From Saccoglossus kowalevskii (Eukaryota; Hemichordata; Enteropneusta; Harrimaniidae): 49,478 nt of DNA. Numbering within the stretch: the first letter of the stretch is position 1; each line of letters begins with the position of its first letter. Both the position numbers and the translations under genes were made by a program. Under the pieces are notes generated by a model that saw only the letters and a program-made list of their open reading frames with translations, ran no database searches and was not told the DNA's origin. This document shows positions 12,201 through 25,600 of the stretch, one piece after another. The DNA lies in contig NW_003143805.1 of assembly GCF_000003605.2 (NCBI RefSeq), positions 138,254-187,731 on the forward strand, given 5' to 3'.

Positions 12201-15200
12201 CTATATAAGGCAATGTCTGGCATTTATCCATATATGGCAATGTCTGGCATTTATCCATATAAGGCAATGTCTGGCATTTATCTATATAAGGCAATGTCTG
12301 GCATTTATCCATATAAGGCAATGTCTGCATTTATATATATAAGGTAATGTCTGGCATTTATCTATATAAGGCAATGTCTGGCATTTATCTATATAAGGCA
12401 ATGTCTGGCATTTATCCATATAAGGCAATGTCTGGTATTTATCTATATAAAGCAATGTCTGACATTTATCTATATAAGGTAATGTCTGGTATTTATCCAT
12501 ATACCTGGTAAGGAAATGTCTGGCATTTACTCATATAAGGCAATGTTTTGTATTTTTACATATAAGGCAATGTCTGGAATTTATCCATATAAGGCAATGC
12601 CTGGCATTTATCCATATAAGAAAATGTCTGACATTTATCCATATATGGCAATGTCTGACATTTATCCATATAAGGCATGTCTGGCATTTATCTATATTAG
12701 GCAATGTCTGGTATTTATCTATATAAGGCAATGTCTGGCATTTACCCATATAAGGCTATGTCTGGCATTTACCCATATAAGGCAATGTCTGCCATTTATC
12801 CATATAAGGCAATGTCTGGTATTTATCCATATAAGGCAATGTCTGGCATTTATCCATATACAATGTAAGGCATGTCTGGCATTTATCTATATAAGGTAAT
12901 GTCTGGCATTTATCCATATAAGGCAATGTCTGGCATTTATCCATATAAGGCAATGTCTGGCATTTATCTATATAAGGCAATGTCTGGCATTTACCCATAT
13001 AAGGCAATGTCTGGCATTTATCTATATAAGGCAATGTCTGGCATTTATCCATATATGGCAATGTCTGGCATTTATCCATATAAGGCAATGTCTGGCATTT
13101 ATCTGTATAAGGCAATGTCTGGCATTTATCTATATAAGGCAATGTCTGGCATTTATCCATATATGGCAATGTCTGGCATTTATCCATATAAGGCAATGTC
13201 TGGCATTTATCTATATAAGGCAATGTCTGGCATTTATCCATATAAGGCAATGTTTGCATTTATATATATAAGGTAATGTCTGGCATTTATCTTTATAAGG
13301 CAATGTCTGGCATTTATCTATATAAGGCAATGTCTGGCATTTATCCATATAAGGCAATGTCTGGCATTTATCTATATAAGGCAATGTCTGGCATTTATCC
13401 ATATAAGGCAATGTCTGGCATTTATCCATGTAAGACAATGATAGGCACTTTTATGTTATGTGTGGCATGTGTACATGTGATACGATATGCAAAGTGTGAT
13501 GAACATTTTTCTATATAAGGGATTGTGAGATGTTTACCATATAAGTCAATATGTCAAGTGTAATCACTACATTTTATTATTTCAGTATCTAGTATTTTTT
13601 GTGAGATGTTGAGTCAACATCCCCCCCCCTTCAACAGCAAGATATGTATGTTAATCAGTTCAAATAATAATGCTCATATATATTCTGTATTTATCATGTC
13701 TTAAGTTTAGAATTGTGGTACACACACACATTTGACTATTAGTCAATAAATATTAACATAATACCAACCTGTGGTAGTGGCTGGCTAGTGACGTTATAAA
13801 CTATATTAAAAAAAAAAAAACTCGTTCCTTTGTTCATTACTCACTGCCAGCCACACACACCACAGCTTCCCAGGCATTCACTTCTCTCATGATTGTTTTG
13901 TCTGGGCGAGAACTTGAGCACAAATCTAAATTCCCTTTGGTTTACTATGCCACACATTCATGCCCGAATTCCCAAGGTCAAATTCTTGGATCAAGGCTAA
14001 GTAGTGGATTGAATAACTCATATAAATTTTAACAAAATAATAATTAGTATAAGTGGCTGTCAAAGACTAATAAACAAGGAAACTATCTTTCTTGGAAAGA
14101 GTTTCTTATAATGAATATTTTCAAATCTGGAGCAAGGATGTCATAAAATTTGTTAGTTCATTGATTGATATATACAGTGATATCATCTACCACTTACCCT
14201 TGGTACCCAACAGCATGTGTTCCCCATTTATCTTCCACAAGTATAGTGACTGTCAACTCATATCCTGTGAGTTCTAAACCTACTGGTGTGGTCACTTCAT
14301 TGTTTTTCCGCAAACCCGAGTATAAAATATAAATTTCTTGTTCACTGTCAACATCTGAGAGTCTATTAACCGCCAGAGAGTAAATCAGAGGTTCAACTAC
14401 ATTATCCTCGTCTTCCCAATCCCTGCAGCTGAAACTCAAATACATTTCTAACGCAGTTGATATGCGAGGTTGTACTTCGCATTCCCCATTACTTGGCGGA
14501 TAATTTGGTGGTAAGAACATTTCTGCCATTCCCGGCGAGCTGAATGAGTCATCTGTCGCCGTTACTGTTAGCGTAAATGTGTACCCATACCCACTAGTAA
14601 CTGCTCCCTTCTTGATAACCAGATTTGATGATTCTCCACCTGTCGTTGTAGTCTCGGAATTTAGTGCCAGATATGCTCCGTCGTCTCGCGTCACATTCCA
14701 TTCATATTTCACGTGTTTCTTAAAACAATTCCAACAGCGACCTTGCAAAGACACGCGGTAGCTAGGACTTATTGAAGCGGTCGGTTGTAGGAAACATGTA
14801 CGACATGTGATAGTGACAGAAGGTTGTGTCGTTTGTCTCACTATTACCTATATAATGAAAAGTTGAAAAAGTGAACAAGTGATTAGTGAACTAATGATTC
14901 ATTGCTTGAATTAACATTTGATGACATAAAATACAATCCAAACATTTTTTTTTTTTTTAAATGTATTGCTTTTGTACTACTTTGAAATAAAACCCTGTAA
15001 AAAACATCTCAGGGACACCAGGGGTTTATTTTTGAATTAAAAAGTGAAACAAAATAACAGGAACTCAGTGATACCAAGTTAGCATGAAATGATTGAAAGC
15101 AAGTTCAAATGTCAACAACAACAAATATTAACCACCACTATTACCTACTACCAAATTAGTATCAGTCACCAATAGCAACTACTAACTGTAGACTTACACG

Positions 15201-18200
15201 TGCATTACCCTTTCGCATCCACACATTTTTACCTGCCAAAGGTAGCCCGAATACTTTAAGCAACAGAGAAAAATAAAATAAAAATCAGGAGAAACTTACT
15301 GTCTGCTTAGATGTTCCTGATGTTCTGCCAGGTTTACTGACAACCAATTCAAAGATATAACTACTACCACCAGTCAAAAACCCTGCAGGTATTTCCACTA
15401 TCATATCGGTAACTGTTTCGGACAAACATTGTACCTATAAAAAAATGAAGAAAGATACCGGTATATACATACTGCATGGAAATATCATTTTGCTCATGGT
15501 TCCTGAGTTCATCCAGTATTTTTGGTCGGAGCGGTCAGGTTTGACTATGGGTAGGCATGAGATGAAAATAGTCCCTTCAATTGTCCATAAATTGTATTTT
15601 GTATGATTTAGCAAGGGTCTAATCATCTATTCGTTATCACACATACATACGTACCTGTTGGACAGTACAGTTCCATTCATAGTTTAATATGGACTGTTCT
15701 TTAAAACGCTCATCAGGATCATACGATTCGCTAGCATCAAGAGTTAACTTATCAAGGGCAGAAATTGTACGAAGTCTGCCGCCATTGATTATAGCCACCA
15801 ACGGACTATCGACCACGTTTAATCTTGAACTTTCTACGCTGACGTGTGGTGTGTCTTTGAAACTCACAGTGAACTGTATGCAGTACTCTCCGTAGTCAAG
15901 GCTATGACTCTTTAAGTTCAAGTGCGGTAACGTTGTGATCGTCAACCTCTGCAAATCCACCGGCTCTAAATCCTCTAGATTCCTGCAGTGGACGTCATTC
16001 GTTGCAAACACCTTCCAATCGTAAGTTGTAGTGTATTGAATGCATTGGTGTAAATCAATGTCGTACTCAATGAAGATATTATTAGATCTTTCTATGCGGC
16101 GATGATAGCTTCCAATCAGTGTCAAAGTTGGTTCCTGACACCACAGTTTTCTTATTCTGATAGAGGTAGAAGACTGTTCTGAACTCACATCATTTTGAGC
16201 ACTCGTTATAACGGTTTTAGTCCCAATATTAGAGTAAGTATGTGTAAAAACATTATGCGTACTTGTTTCCTTAGTCTCGTCCCCATAATCCACCACATAG
16301 ATGATGTCACTTCCTGTGTCTACATTCAGAACAAATGTCACATTATATCCGACGTACATTGATTCAATACCACTTGTCTGCAGTTGAAGGTTGGATATCT
16401 TCTCTTGCACACTGATGACGTACTGTGTAAAATCACGGCTTATGGCATTGGTTGCTGTCAGCTCGATAGTGCAATTTCCAGGGGTGTCAAATTTATGTTT
16501 GATATTCTGAGTATAATACACATCAATGTTACCATTTATAGTTAGATTCCATTTATAGCTCACATCTGATCCCGTAGCAACAGTTGCACTGAAGTCTATC
16601 ATCTCATTGGTTGGATACCCTGCTTCACAACAATCTGCAATTTGCAAATCAGTTATTACAGATAAAACTGTAATTAACACAGAGTCGGTCTCCTGTCCAA
16701 GTCCATTCTGTGCAGTGACATTGACATTATATTCCCCAAGTGAATTAAAAGTGTAAGACATTGTTGGATCGCTGGTTATAATGGTTGTGCCGTGATTATC
16801 AGATGTGGTCCATTTATAGGTGATGTCGCTGCCAGTTTTAACTATCGCAGTAAAATTAACTGCTGTGCCAACTTCAACAGATTCACCCGATGCAATAAGC
16901 TTCAAGTCAGATATTGGCTCTTGAACAGTGATCTGCACTGTGGTCTCTGCATGAGTGAACTCGTTCCAAACTTCCACACTCACAGGATAGACTCCAAAGC
17001 TGTCAAAGAAGTATGTCACACTCTTCGATGACAAACCAGTAACTGTGGGGAACGTCCAGTTATACGTCTCATGACTTCCGGTATCAAACACTGCATTGTA
17101 GGTAACATTTTCTGTGATGGGAACAAAGTAGCCAGTATTGGTGTTTAACACAATTCGCAAGTTTGTAATTGGTTCTATTACCTGCAAAAAGGTGAACGCA
17201 GTCTCTGCGCTTATCGGGTTTAAGGCTGTCCCGAGTGGAATTACATTTTTTGCATAATCATACGTGTATAGAAAATAAGGAACCAAGGTTGTTTCTGTGC
17301 CAGTATGATCGTCCATATTCCAATGGTAGGTTAAGTTGGAACCAGTTGCATAAGTCAGTTCGAATAAAATTGGCACTCCAGCTAAAACAGTCGATCCAGA
17401 TACATTATGACGTAGTTCCAATTCTGTAGTTCGTTCAATGACCTCAGCTGTGATAACTTCAGTCTCGGTATCGATCAGGTTCGAGGCATTAACAGCCACG
17501 CGATGTGGACCAATAAGAGTGAAGATAAAACTTGTTATTTGAGTATTATCAGTGTGTAGCTGAAGCCCATATTGATCAATTGACCAGAAATATGTCAGTA
17601 TAACACCATTGGTACAATTGGCTGTGAAATTGTAAGGGTATGGTAAATCTTTTTCAGCGTATATTCCATCTACAAGGTCGCTGTATATTTGTAGCCCTGT
17701 GATCTCGCCAATAACAGAGACGCTGTGAATAGCAGACATTGAGCTGATTCGATTACTGGCTGTCAATTTTACTGTGTACTCCCCAGTAGTGTCAAATGAA
17801 TGTTGGTACGTATTATTAGCACTGACATGTTGAATGTTACATGGTAAACATATCTCCCAGGAATATTCCAAGTCCTCGCCTCTATCAACTGTGGCAGTAA
17901 AACTCACTGATGCCCCTTCTAAAACGACATCATTATTTTGATTAAGAATCGTTAATCCTTCGACTCCGGCAATCACATGTACTGTAAATGTCTTCTCCTC
18001 ACTGCCGACTTGATTGGATGCTGTGAGCACTGAAGTAAAGACCCCTTCAGTAGAGTGTGTATATGCAACAGATTCCCCAGTGAGGTATACAGAACCTTCA
18101 AACAACCATGTATACGTCACACCACTTCCTTGAATAATCGTTGCATTAAATAGATACTCTATACCTGATTCAACATAGAGATTTGTGGACATGGAGTCAA

Positions 18201-21200
18201 GTAGCGAGTTTTCAGTGATGAAATCTGTCTTCACTAGCACCAATCCTGCGATCTCATCTTCGATTAAGATAGTCACAGATACATTTACGAGACTTACATG
18301 GTTATGAACACTTGCTACAACCTCGTGGTTGCCTGAAGCTGTAAAGGTATGATTCAGCTGATAGCCTGAGGCATGAGCGACAGCGACATCATCGACAAAC
18401 CATCTGGTGTCAAAGGAACCGATATTTGTTGCATTGATTGTAAAAGTAATTGGGACATTAGAACGTGCAACGTCATATGTCTGTAGATCCACGTCATTTA
18501 TAGATAATATTCGTTCAATGCACACATCGATGGAAAGAGACTGCGAGTGTCCATCTGCATCAACGGCCGTGACACTAACTTGGAATGTTCCGGGAGATAT
18601 ATATGTATGTTCTACACTTGTATTGTCTAATACATCCGTTTGGCTACCATCCCCAAATATCCACATATATGTGAGACTGTCTGTTGTACTCACATGCACT
18701 GCTAACGAGGTGATTTCATTAACAATACCGCACTCAGGAGCGGTCACACCATTTAGTGAAAACGTATCTAAAATTGCAACCTCCATGCTTGTCTGTACTT
18801 CGCTGACCAAATTCGCAGCTCGTAAAACCACAGTATAAGTTCCAGCAGTTTGATAAGAGTAGTAAATGTTCACCGATGATGAGGAGATCTCATTATCTCC
18901 CACCATTCCTGTTGATAAGTAATACATCACATTGGAGCCTGAGCTGATGCTAGCACGGAAAGTTGTCAGTGACAGTTCCTGACTCGGCCCATCATAACTC
19001 AGCGCTAGATCGCGTATTGGGTCTTCTGTCGTAACTGTCACTGAATCCTTCGCACTGCTGACAGCATTACTTGCTTCTACTTGTATTTCATAGATGCCAG
19101 GTTGGGAAATCCAAAGCGAGAATATTGACTGTTCATTCTCTATGTGACTAACAAGCAAAGCATCATAATAGATATCCCAGCTGTATAACATAGCTGTATT
19201 AGCACCAGATAGTAGAGCTTCAAAACTGACTAGTTGTCGCGTGGCAAAGACAGTGTCTGTAACATTTATGTGTACAGCGGTTATCCTGTAAATAGCTTCA
19301 ATTTCATGTTGCACAGATAATGAATCGTACTGATTGTACACAGTCACGTTAATTGTGTAATTCCCAGCTGTGTTAAAAATATGGGTCCTTGAAGTTATGG
19401 TTGGACCAATGGACGGAGTTAAAGTACTGTCAAAAATATTATTATTAAAGTTCCACCTAACATTGACATCATAGTACTGGTCCCCTTGAAATTTAATTTC
19501 AAATGTTATCACGGTTTCAACAGCACCGACATTTGGTGCCGATATAAACGTCAAATTGGCTAGTGGTTGCATGCCACTTATTGTCACATGTAGCGAAGAT
19601 TGAAAGCTACCTAAAGCATTTGAAACGTTCACATGTATTGTGTAATCACCAACTTCTGAAAAAATATGCTGAAAGTTGGGATCACTTCCAGTTGAAATCG
19701 TAGAGTTCCAGTTGTCAGTGCTCCACAGGCTGACCAATGACGTGCCAGTAACAGTCACTGCTGTGAAAGTTTGTTGATAGCCAACAAGCATTGGGACAGT
19801 CTCACTCCTCTGCAAATCCAAACCTGTGATCAGTTCCACCACAAGTACGTCAACAAATACAACTTCAGTACTAACAGGATTGGACGCAGTTACTTGAACT
19901 GAATGGCTACCAGCTTGATAATAAGTTTTCTCAAGATATGCATAGGATGCAACGGACGGTAATTTACTAACAGTATCACAATCTGATACAAGAGTACGCA
20001 CTGCTGTTGGACAGGCATCAGCGAAAACAATTGGCGACCATGTTTGTGGCGAAGTAGGACCTTCGAAATACCACTCAGAACTCATGTCTGACCTGATATC
20101 GGAAGCAGACGTGGCAAGCACTGTCAAAGTTATCATCTCGTTAACCGGTACGACAACTGTACCGACAGAATTCGGCGACGTTCCTGTTTGCTGAATAATT
20201 GGATAAATGAACGTCAATTCCTCGATAGAATCTTGAAACTCTACGATACATATTAACGCATCAGCTGACAAAACATTCATGACAGATATAAAATAGTTTG
20301 TAGTACCAACTGTAAGATTTGGCGGTGAAAGTTGAGGATGATGTTGTGTGTATTCCAGTGGTGTAACGTAAACAGCACGAATGAAGCAGTCTTTGTTATC
20401 AATCCATGTGTCCAATCCTGTTGCGGTATCTCCAACAGATAGCCACGCTGATTGCGACGCTCTCACGACGCTATACCTTAAATCCTCACCAGATTGGTTC
20501 GGACAGTACACAGGTTGTTGATCGTATTGTACCCCAAGGACATCGTTCTCACTCACATCAATTGAATCTAAGAGCACAACCTGAAATTGTGTCTTTTCTG
20601 TTGCGGTTACATGCACTGGAATATCAGTTTTGAGTAGATAGTTTGGTTGGTTTCCATTTTGGTAGCGAGGTGGCGTAATCCAGCACTGGGCTACATCAAG
20701 GGTTGTGCACACTGGAGTCGAGTTGGAATTGACGCACACAGCATATGGAGAGCAAAACTCACTGCAGCCTAAAAACAGAAAATAATCCAATAAAAGTATT
20801 AAATATACTCTAACCTGCCATCAAGACCATGCAATATCATATAGTGATAAACATCGTAGTTGCTCTACATGTGATAAATCTGTATCTTGAAAAGGAAAAA
20901 CAGAGGGGGAGGGGGTTTAAGCCAAGAGCTTTTACTTAGATATACATGCATATATGTATTGATTTAAGGTTTTAGTAAAAATCAAATTTAACATACACTG
21001 TATTTTCAAGATGCATAATTTGCATAACTTTTTTTTTTTTAATTGGAGCACACATGATATTTTTGATTTGATTCCTCAATTTCAATATATGTTGAAGGCA
21101 CATTTGTTACATTAATTTAAGATCATACATATATTTAATGGAGTAAATACAGTTATGGTTAAAAATGGAATTTGAAATCCATGCATGAATATACAAATTG

Positions 21201-22652
21201 ACTTGAATATCAATAATACTATTGGATTATGGTCCTTTATTTACTTTTGAAATTGAATTATTAGAAACTCCATTAGAAACTCTGAGAAGGGTGATGGCAA
21301 AAAAAAAAATGTGCAAATCATTTTTTTTTTACTTAGTTTTGGGTTAGGGGGATGGTTATCAAGACTGTGCTGTAAATATTCTTCATTCTTTCCTACAGCC
21401 AGGTGTGTAGGCAAAAACACGATTACTTTTTTTTTTCTTCAACTATTTATGACAAGGTCTAAGGCAATCACAGAGATTTTTAAATCTTGAATAACTGCAG
21501 TAATTCTTGAATGTTTAATCTCACATCTCAAATCTAGCTGATCCTCTTTTTTTTTACCTATTTTTTCACTGCAAAACGCCCTCTGTTGATGAAATTATGA
21601 AACTTCAATATTTGTGTGGAATACAATATTTTAAACAAAAGGAAAGAAAAAAAATCTCTGCCCCATTTTCCAAAAAACTTTTGACCACTTTTTCATTTCC
21701 GAGATCACAAAGACAGACACTAAAAAATAAACCTAACAAGAACACTTTAATACAAAGCCTTTACAATTTTTTATAAATACATTTATAAGCAAAAGTTCCA
21801 GCTTTGTGCCTTTTACTGTATATTCAACCACAAAAATGCATTTACCTGGTGGAACAAGGAATTGTCCTTGAGGACAAGTAGGTGTGTAAACTTGTAGATG
21901 TAGCTCAGCATTGGTAGCACTGTCGCTGCTGATAAACTCCCAACTAAGTAGTTTACCTGTACGCTCAAAATACATGCCTGGTAACACTACAACCACTGTA
22001 TTGGTTCCTGAGTTAGCAGTGGACGAAGTCGTCAAAGCAGAAAATGGAAAATTATCAAAACTACACACTCCAGTTGTATAGTATTCTGCACCTCCAATAT
22101 CATCTGGTGAAAGATAAAAAAAAAAAATTTGAAGATGTTTACTACATGGCTTGTTAATAACATTTTTATTTTTTAAACTTGGCTTTGTGTTCTATTACTA
22201 TTTTTGTGTCTTTCCATGTATGTAACCATTTCCATTCTCTTACACTGGTGTGTGAGTACATGTATTATTAAATAAATAAATAAACAAACAACTAACGAAT
22301 AGACAGACAAACAAACAAACAAACAATAAAATAAATAAATAAATAAATAAATAAATAACAGCATTCAAAATAGGTACTGTACATTAAAATTACATAGATG
22401 ACCACCAGGGGTACTTACATTTCAAATATCAAAGCAATCAGGTTTTCAAAGTTTATATCAAAAGTTGCTGGACAATCTATAGTCTGCAGTTAAATTTACA
22501 CATTTTCCCCAACAAAATTTTATAGCCACATCTGCTTATTTCAAAGAATTTTTCTATAATGTTGATAATTTTGGACCAAATGAATAATAATTTCAATTTC
22601 ACAGCAGATCTTGATCATAATTGTGGAAAAAATATTGAAATAATTGTGTGTT

Positions 22653-22686
<34 letters not shown>

Positions 22687-25600
22687 TGGAACAAAAGTTG
22701 AATTTGGAGGTCAAAGGTCAAATAGATAACAGAAATTTACTCACTAATAGTGAATGTTATCCAGTCCAGTGTTATATGTGTGCCTTGCTCAAACTCAAAA
22801 CTCACGTCCAATGGTTGTGATGTTGATACAGGTGAAACCGGACAAATTATTTCAGGACCAACTATGGGGGCATCAACTGTTACACTTAAACTGTCGCTGT
22901 CACTGTTGTTCTCTGTGTAGACTTTCACTAGTACTGTATAAGTGGCAGGTAAAGCATATTTGTGTGATTGTTCGTTTACAGTGCTGTTTGTAGATGGTGA
23001 ATAGTCACCGAAGTCCCATGTGTAAAGATCCACAGGTATGTTTGTTTGCACTGATAGTGTTATTTCTTCCAAATAGGACAATCGTGTCGTCACTACGTCC
23101 AGTACGATGCCACAACTGGTTTTGAAAACATCCCGAAGTATGTGGCGATGGCAATCCACAGATATAGTGTAATCCGTACATGATCCGCCGCAAGTACTTG
23201 TTTGAACGTTTGTTTCAATATTGCCACAAAAACATTGTATAGAAAGGGAAGCGTGTGAGAATCCAAGAAGAAAGCAATGCTCGTTGCAGGATTCCAAAGA
23301 ATAGGTTTCAGAATCATCAACATGGTCGTAAAATGTCACATGACTAATTCCACTAATCACATCACAGGAAACATATCCAGAGGCTAGAATGAGAAAAAAC
23401 ATATAAATATTAGTTCAATTATGGTCAATTCGGGACAGAGAAAATATCAGAGAAAATATCTTCTCTTTTGCCATTTTTTTAGTTTTTAAAAGTATGCGCC
23501 GTGGCTAATGTATTTCTCTATCATCTCTGGGTTAATACATACCAAAATAACAAATATTATATCAACAATGATTGTTTTAACAAATATAGTTTATAGAGGA
23601 GATCAACTTACTGCAGGTGAGATCAGCATTGGATACTTGCATGAGTGGCTCCCCCTCAAGATAATAGGGTTCCTTACATATGACATCATTGCTGTCAACA
23701 GCGCCCTCGATGTTAGCAGCAAACTCTTTAATCCATACGATATCACAGTCACATAGGTAAGGATTATTTCCAAGTGCGCTGAAATCATAATTATGAATTA
23801 TATTAGAACATAAAGCTTTATTTTCACAAATATTTTGTATGAAGACTTTGACATACTTCAATTGCCGTATCAGAAGGGCATCTCCAATAAAAGCGTATAT
23901 AAATCGCCAACTGCATTTGCTGAACACTGAATCACTGAAATAATTTTTAATTTGACCATAGAAACACCTCAGTAATTTACATATTAAAGCGGGGCAGTTG
24001 TCACTTGTGCATGCGTCAGATGGCCATAGCGTGTCAATGTTTACAAACAAGCGTCTACCCATGAGCCTTTGCGTTCAACAGTTATGGTATTTGAAATATA
24101 TCAGGGTCAGAAGTTTTTTAGATATAACTGAAAATAAACAAGGATTTCGATAGATTTGATCGTGATAAGTTTTCAGCATCTTGGAATGTCACTGGAATCA
24201 TGAGCAATTGAATAATTGATGCAGCAGTGTACAAATGTACTTGTATGAAAAAACATTAATTGTAAATTAACCATACACTGTATGCCAAAAAATAAAATAA
24301 AGGTAGACTTACATATTGGTAAGAGATGGTAAATTAGAGAAGAGATTTTCAGATAAGCCTGTTAACTGATTGTCATTAATATTCCTACAAAAAAAAAATT
24401 ATAATTGTATCAGAAATCTCAAACTCAATACAACTTATTCTAAATAAATTATTTGGAACATATGGCCTTACATTTACAATTCGCTATCATGCATGGCTAC
24501 TCAAAAGCAACAATGTCTAGCTATGAAAACTGGTTACCCGGTACTCACTGTGACCACTATGAAATAAATACAGAAATCACACTATTTACATAATCTAATG
24601 TAAATTAGTAAATCATAGTTCCTACATTTGTGCCTAAAAAAAATTGACTGATGTTGTAATCGTCAACAATTATTCAGTTTTATTTTGTAAAAGGGGATAC
24701 GATTTGTGTCTGAAAAAGCTAAAAATTTATAGGACAACTATCCACGTGGACAACCAGTTTTTTCAAGTGCTTGTCTTGCTGGAAAACCAATTTTTTTTTT
24801 AATTTTCACTTCAGAACAGTATTTAGAACACTTGGCTTTATGAAAAGTGTTCACATTCCTCTCTTACATTGCAAGTGTGAATCACAGTCAATATAAGCAG
24901 TATTCTTACTCGTTAGTTCAAATCACACAAAATAATACAACGTGAAAGTTATATATGAATGGTGTGTACTAAAACTGATCAAACAATTACAGAAATTTTT
25001 ATAAATTCACTTTTATAAACCAATCACAGAAGAATATTTTTGCTTTGCAGAAATGACTATTAGAATGAAACACCATTGAGTTTCAACAAGAGTTGCCATT
25101 AGTCGTATGGTAGAGCTGATGATAAATACCGCCCTCTATAGTCTGTAACAGCTTTTATGATTTGTCATGCAGAGAAAGGCAGTTTTGCAGACACATAAAT
25201 GGACAGAATGGGTCATCACTGTCATGACCACTGTAAACTGCTCACACACACACTAAATTCAATATAAATCTGGAACTCCATCTCAATAGAATGATCATCA
25301 ATGTCGTCAATTTCAATATCAAACCATGACCCCATTATGATCGACGAAGCCCCACCTGATCAAAAGATAACCTCACTACACCCTAGCAACCAAAGCACTC
25401 AAGACCCAATGGAGTGTGAAAAGTAATCATGTTGAACCCTTTCACCATCAGTTCTCTGCCTAACATTGCTTCTTGTACCTCTGTCTATTTTGAGACACAA
25501 TGAAAAACATTTAGTTGTCCTGAAATGAATTCTGAAGAGTACCGGTACTACCGATAGGGTGTTAAAACTCGTCCAGTGATGTAGATGTACAGGTGAAAAC

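Larger units (their letters stand above)
22104..22744 (-). other. Intron 9 of PKD1
   Basis: 640-base intron containing an AAAT/AAAC tetranucleotide tract and a GT dinucleotide tract, both listed separately. No gene is seen. Confidence 0.7.

Noticed and set aside
10922-13440. Several open frames of 60-250 codons on both strands (MSGIYPYKA and CQTLPYMDK repeats).
   Set aside because: The 27-bp unit keeps frames open automatically. Frames exist on both strands, and the array lies within an intron of a well-supported gene.
10922-13440. Resemblance of the regular arrays to CRISPR.
   Set aside because: Units abut directly with no unique spacers, and the DNA is eukaryotic.
23779-24062. Upstream extension of the LRRCT frame to an ATG at 24062.
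   Set aside because: The extension has no LRR-like sequence. A CAG acceptor at 23779-23781 gives an exact junction with the preceding LRR exon.
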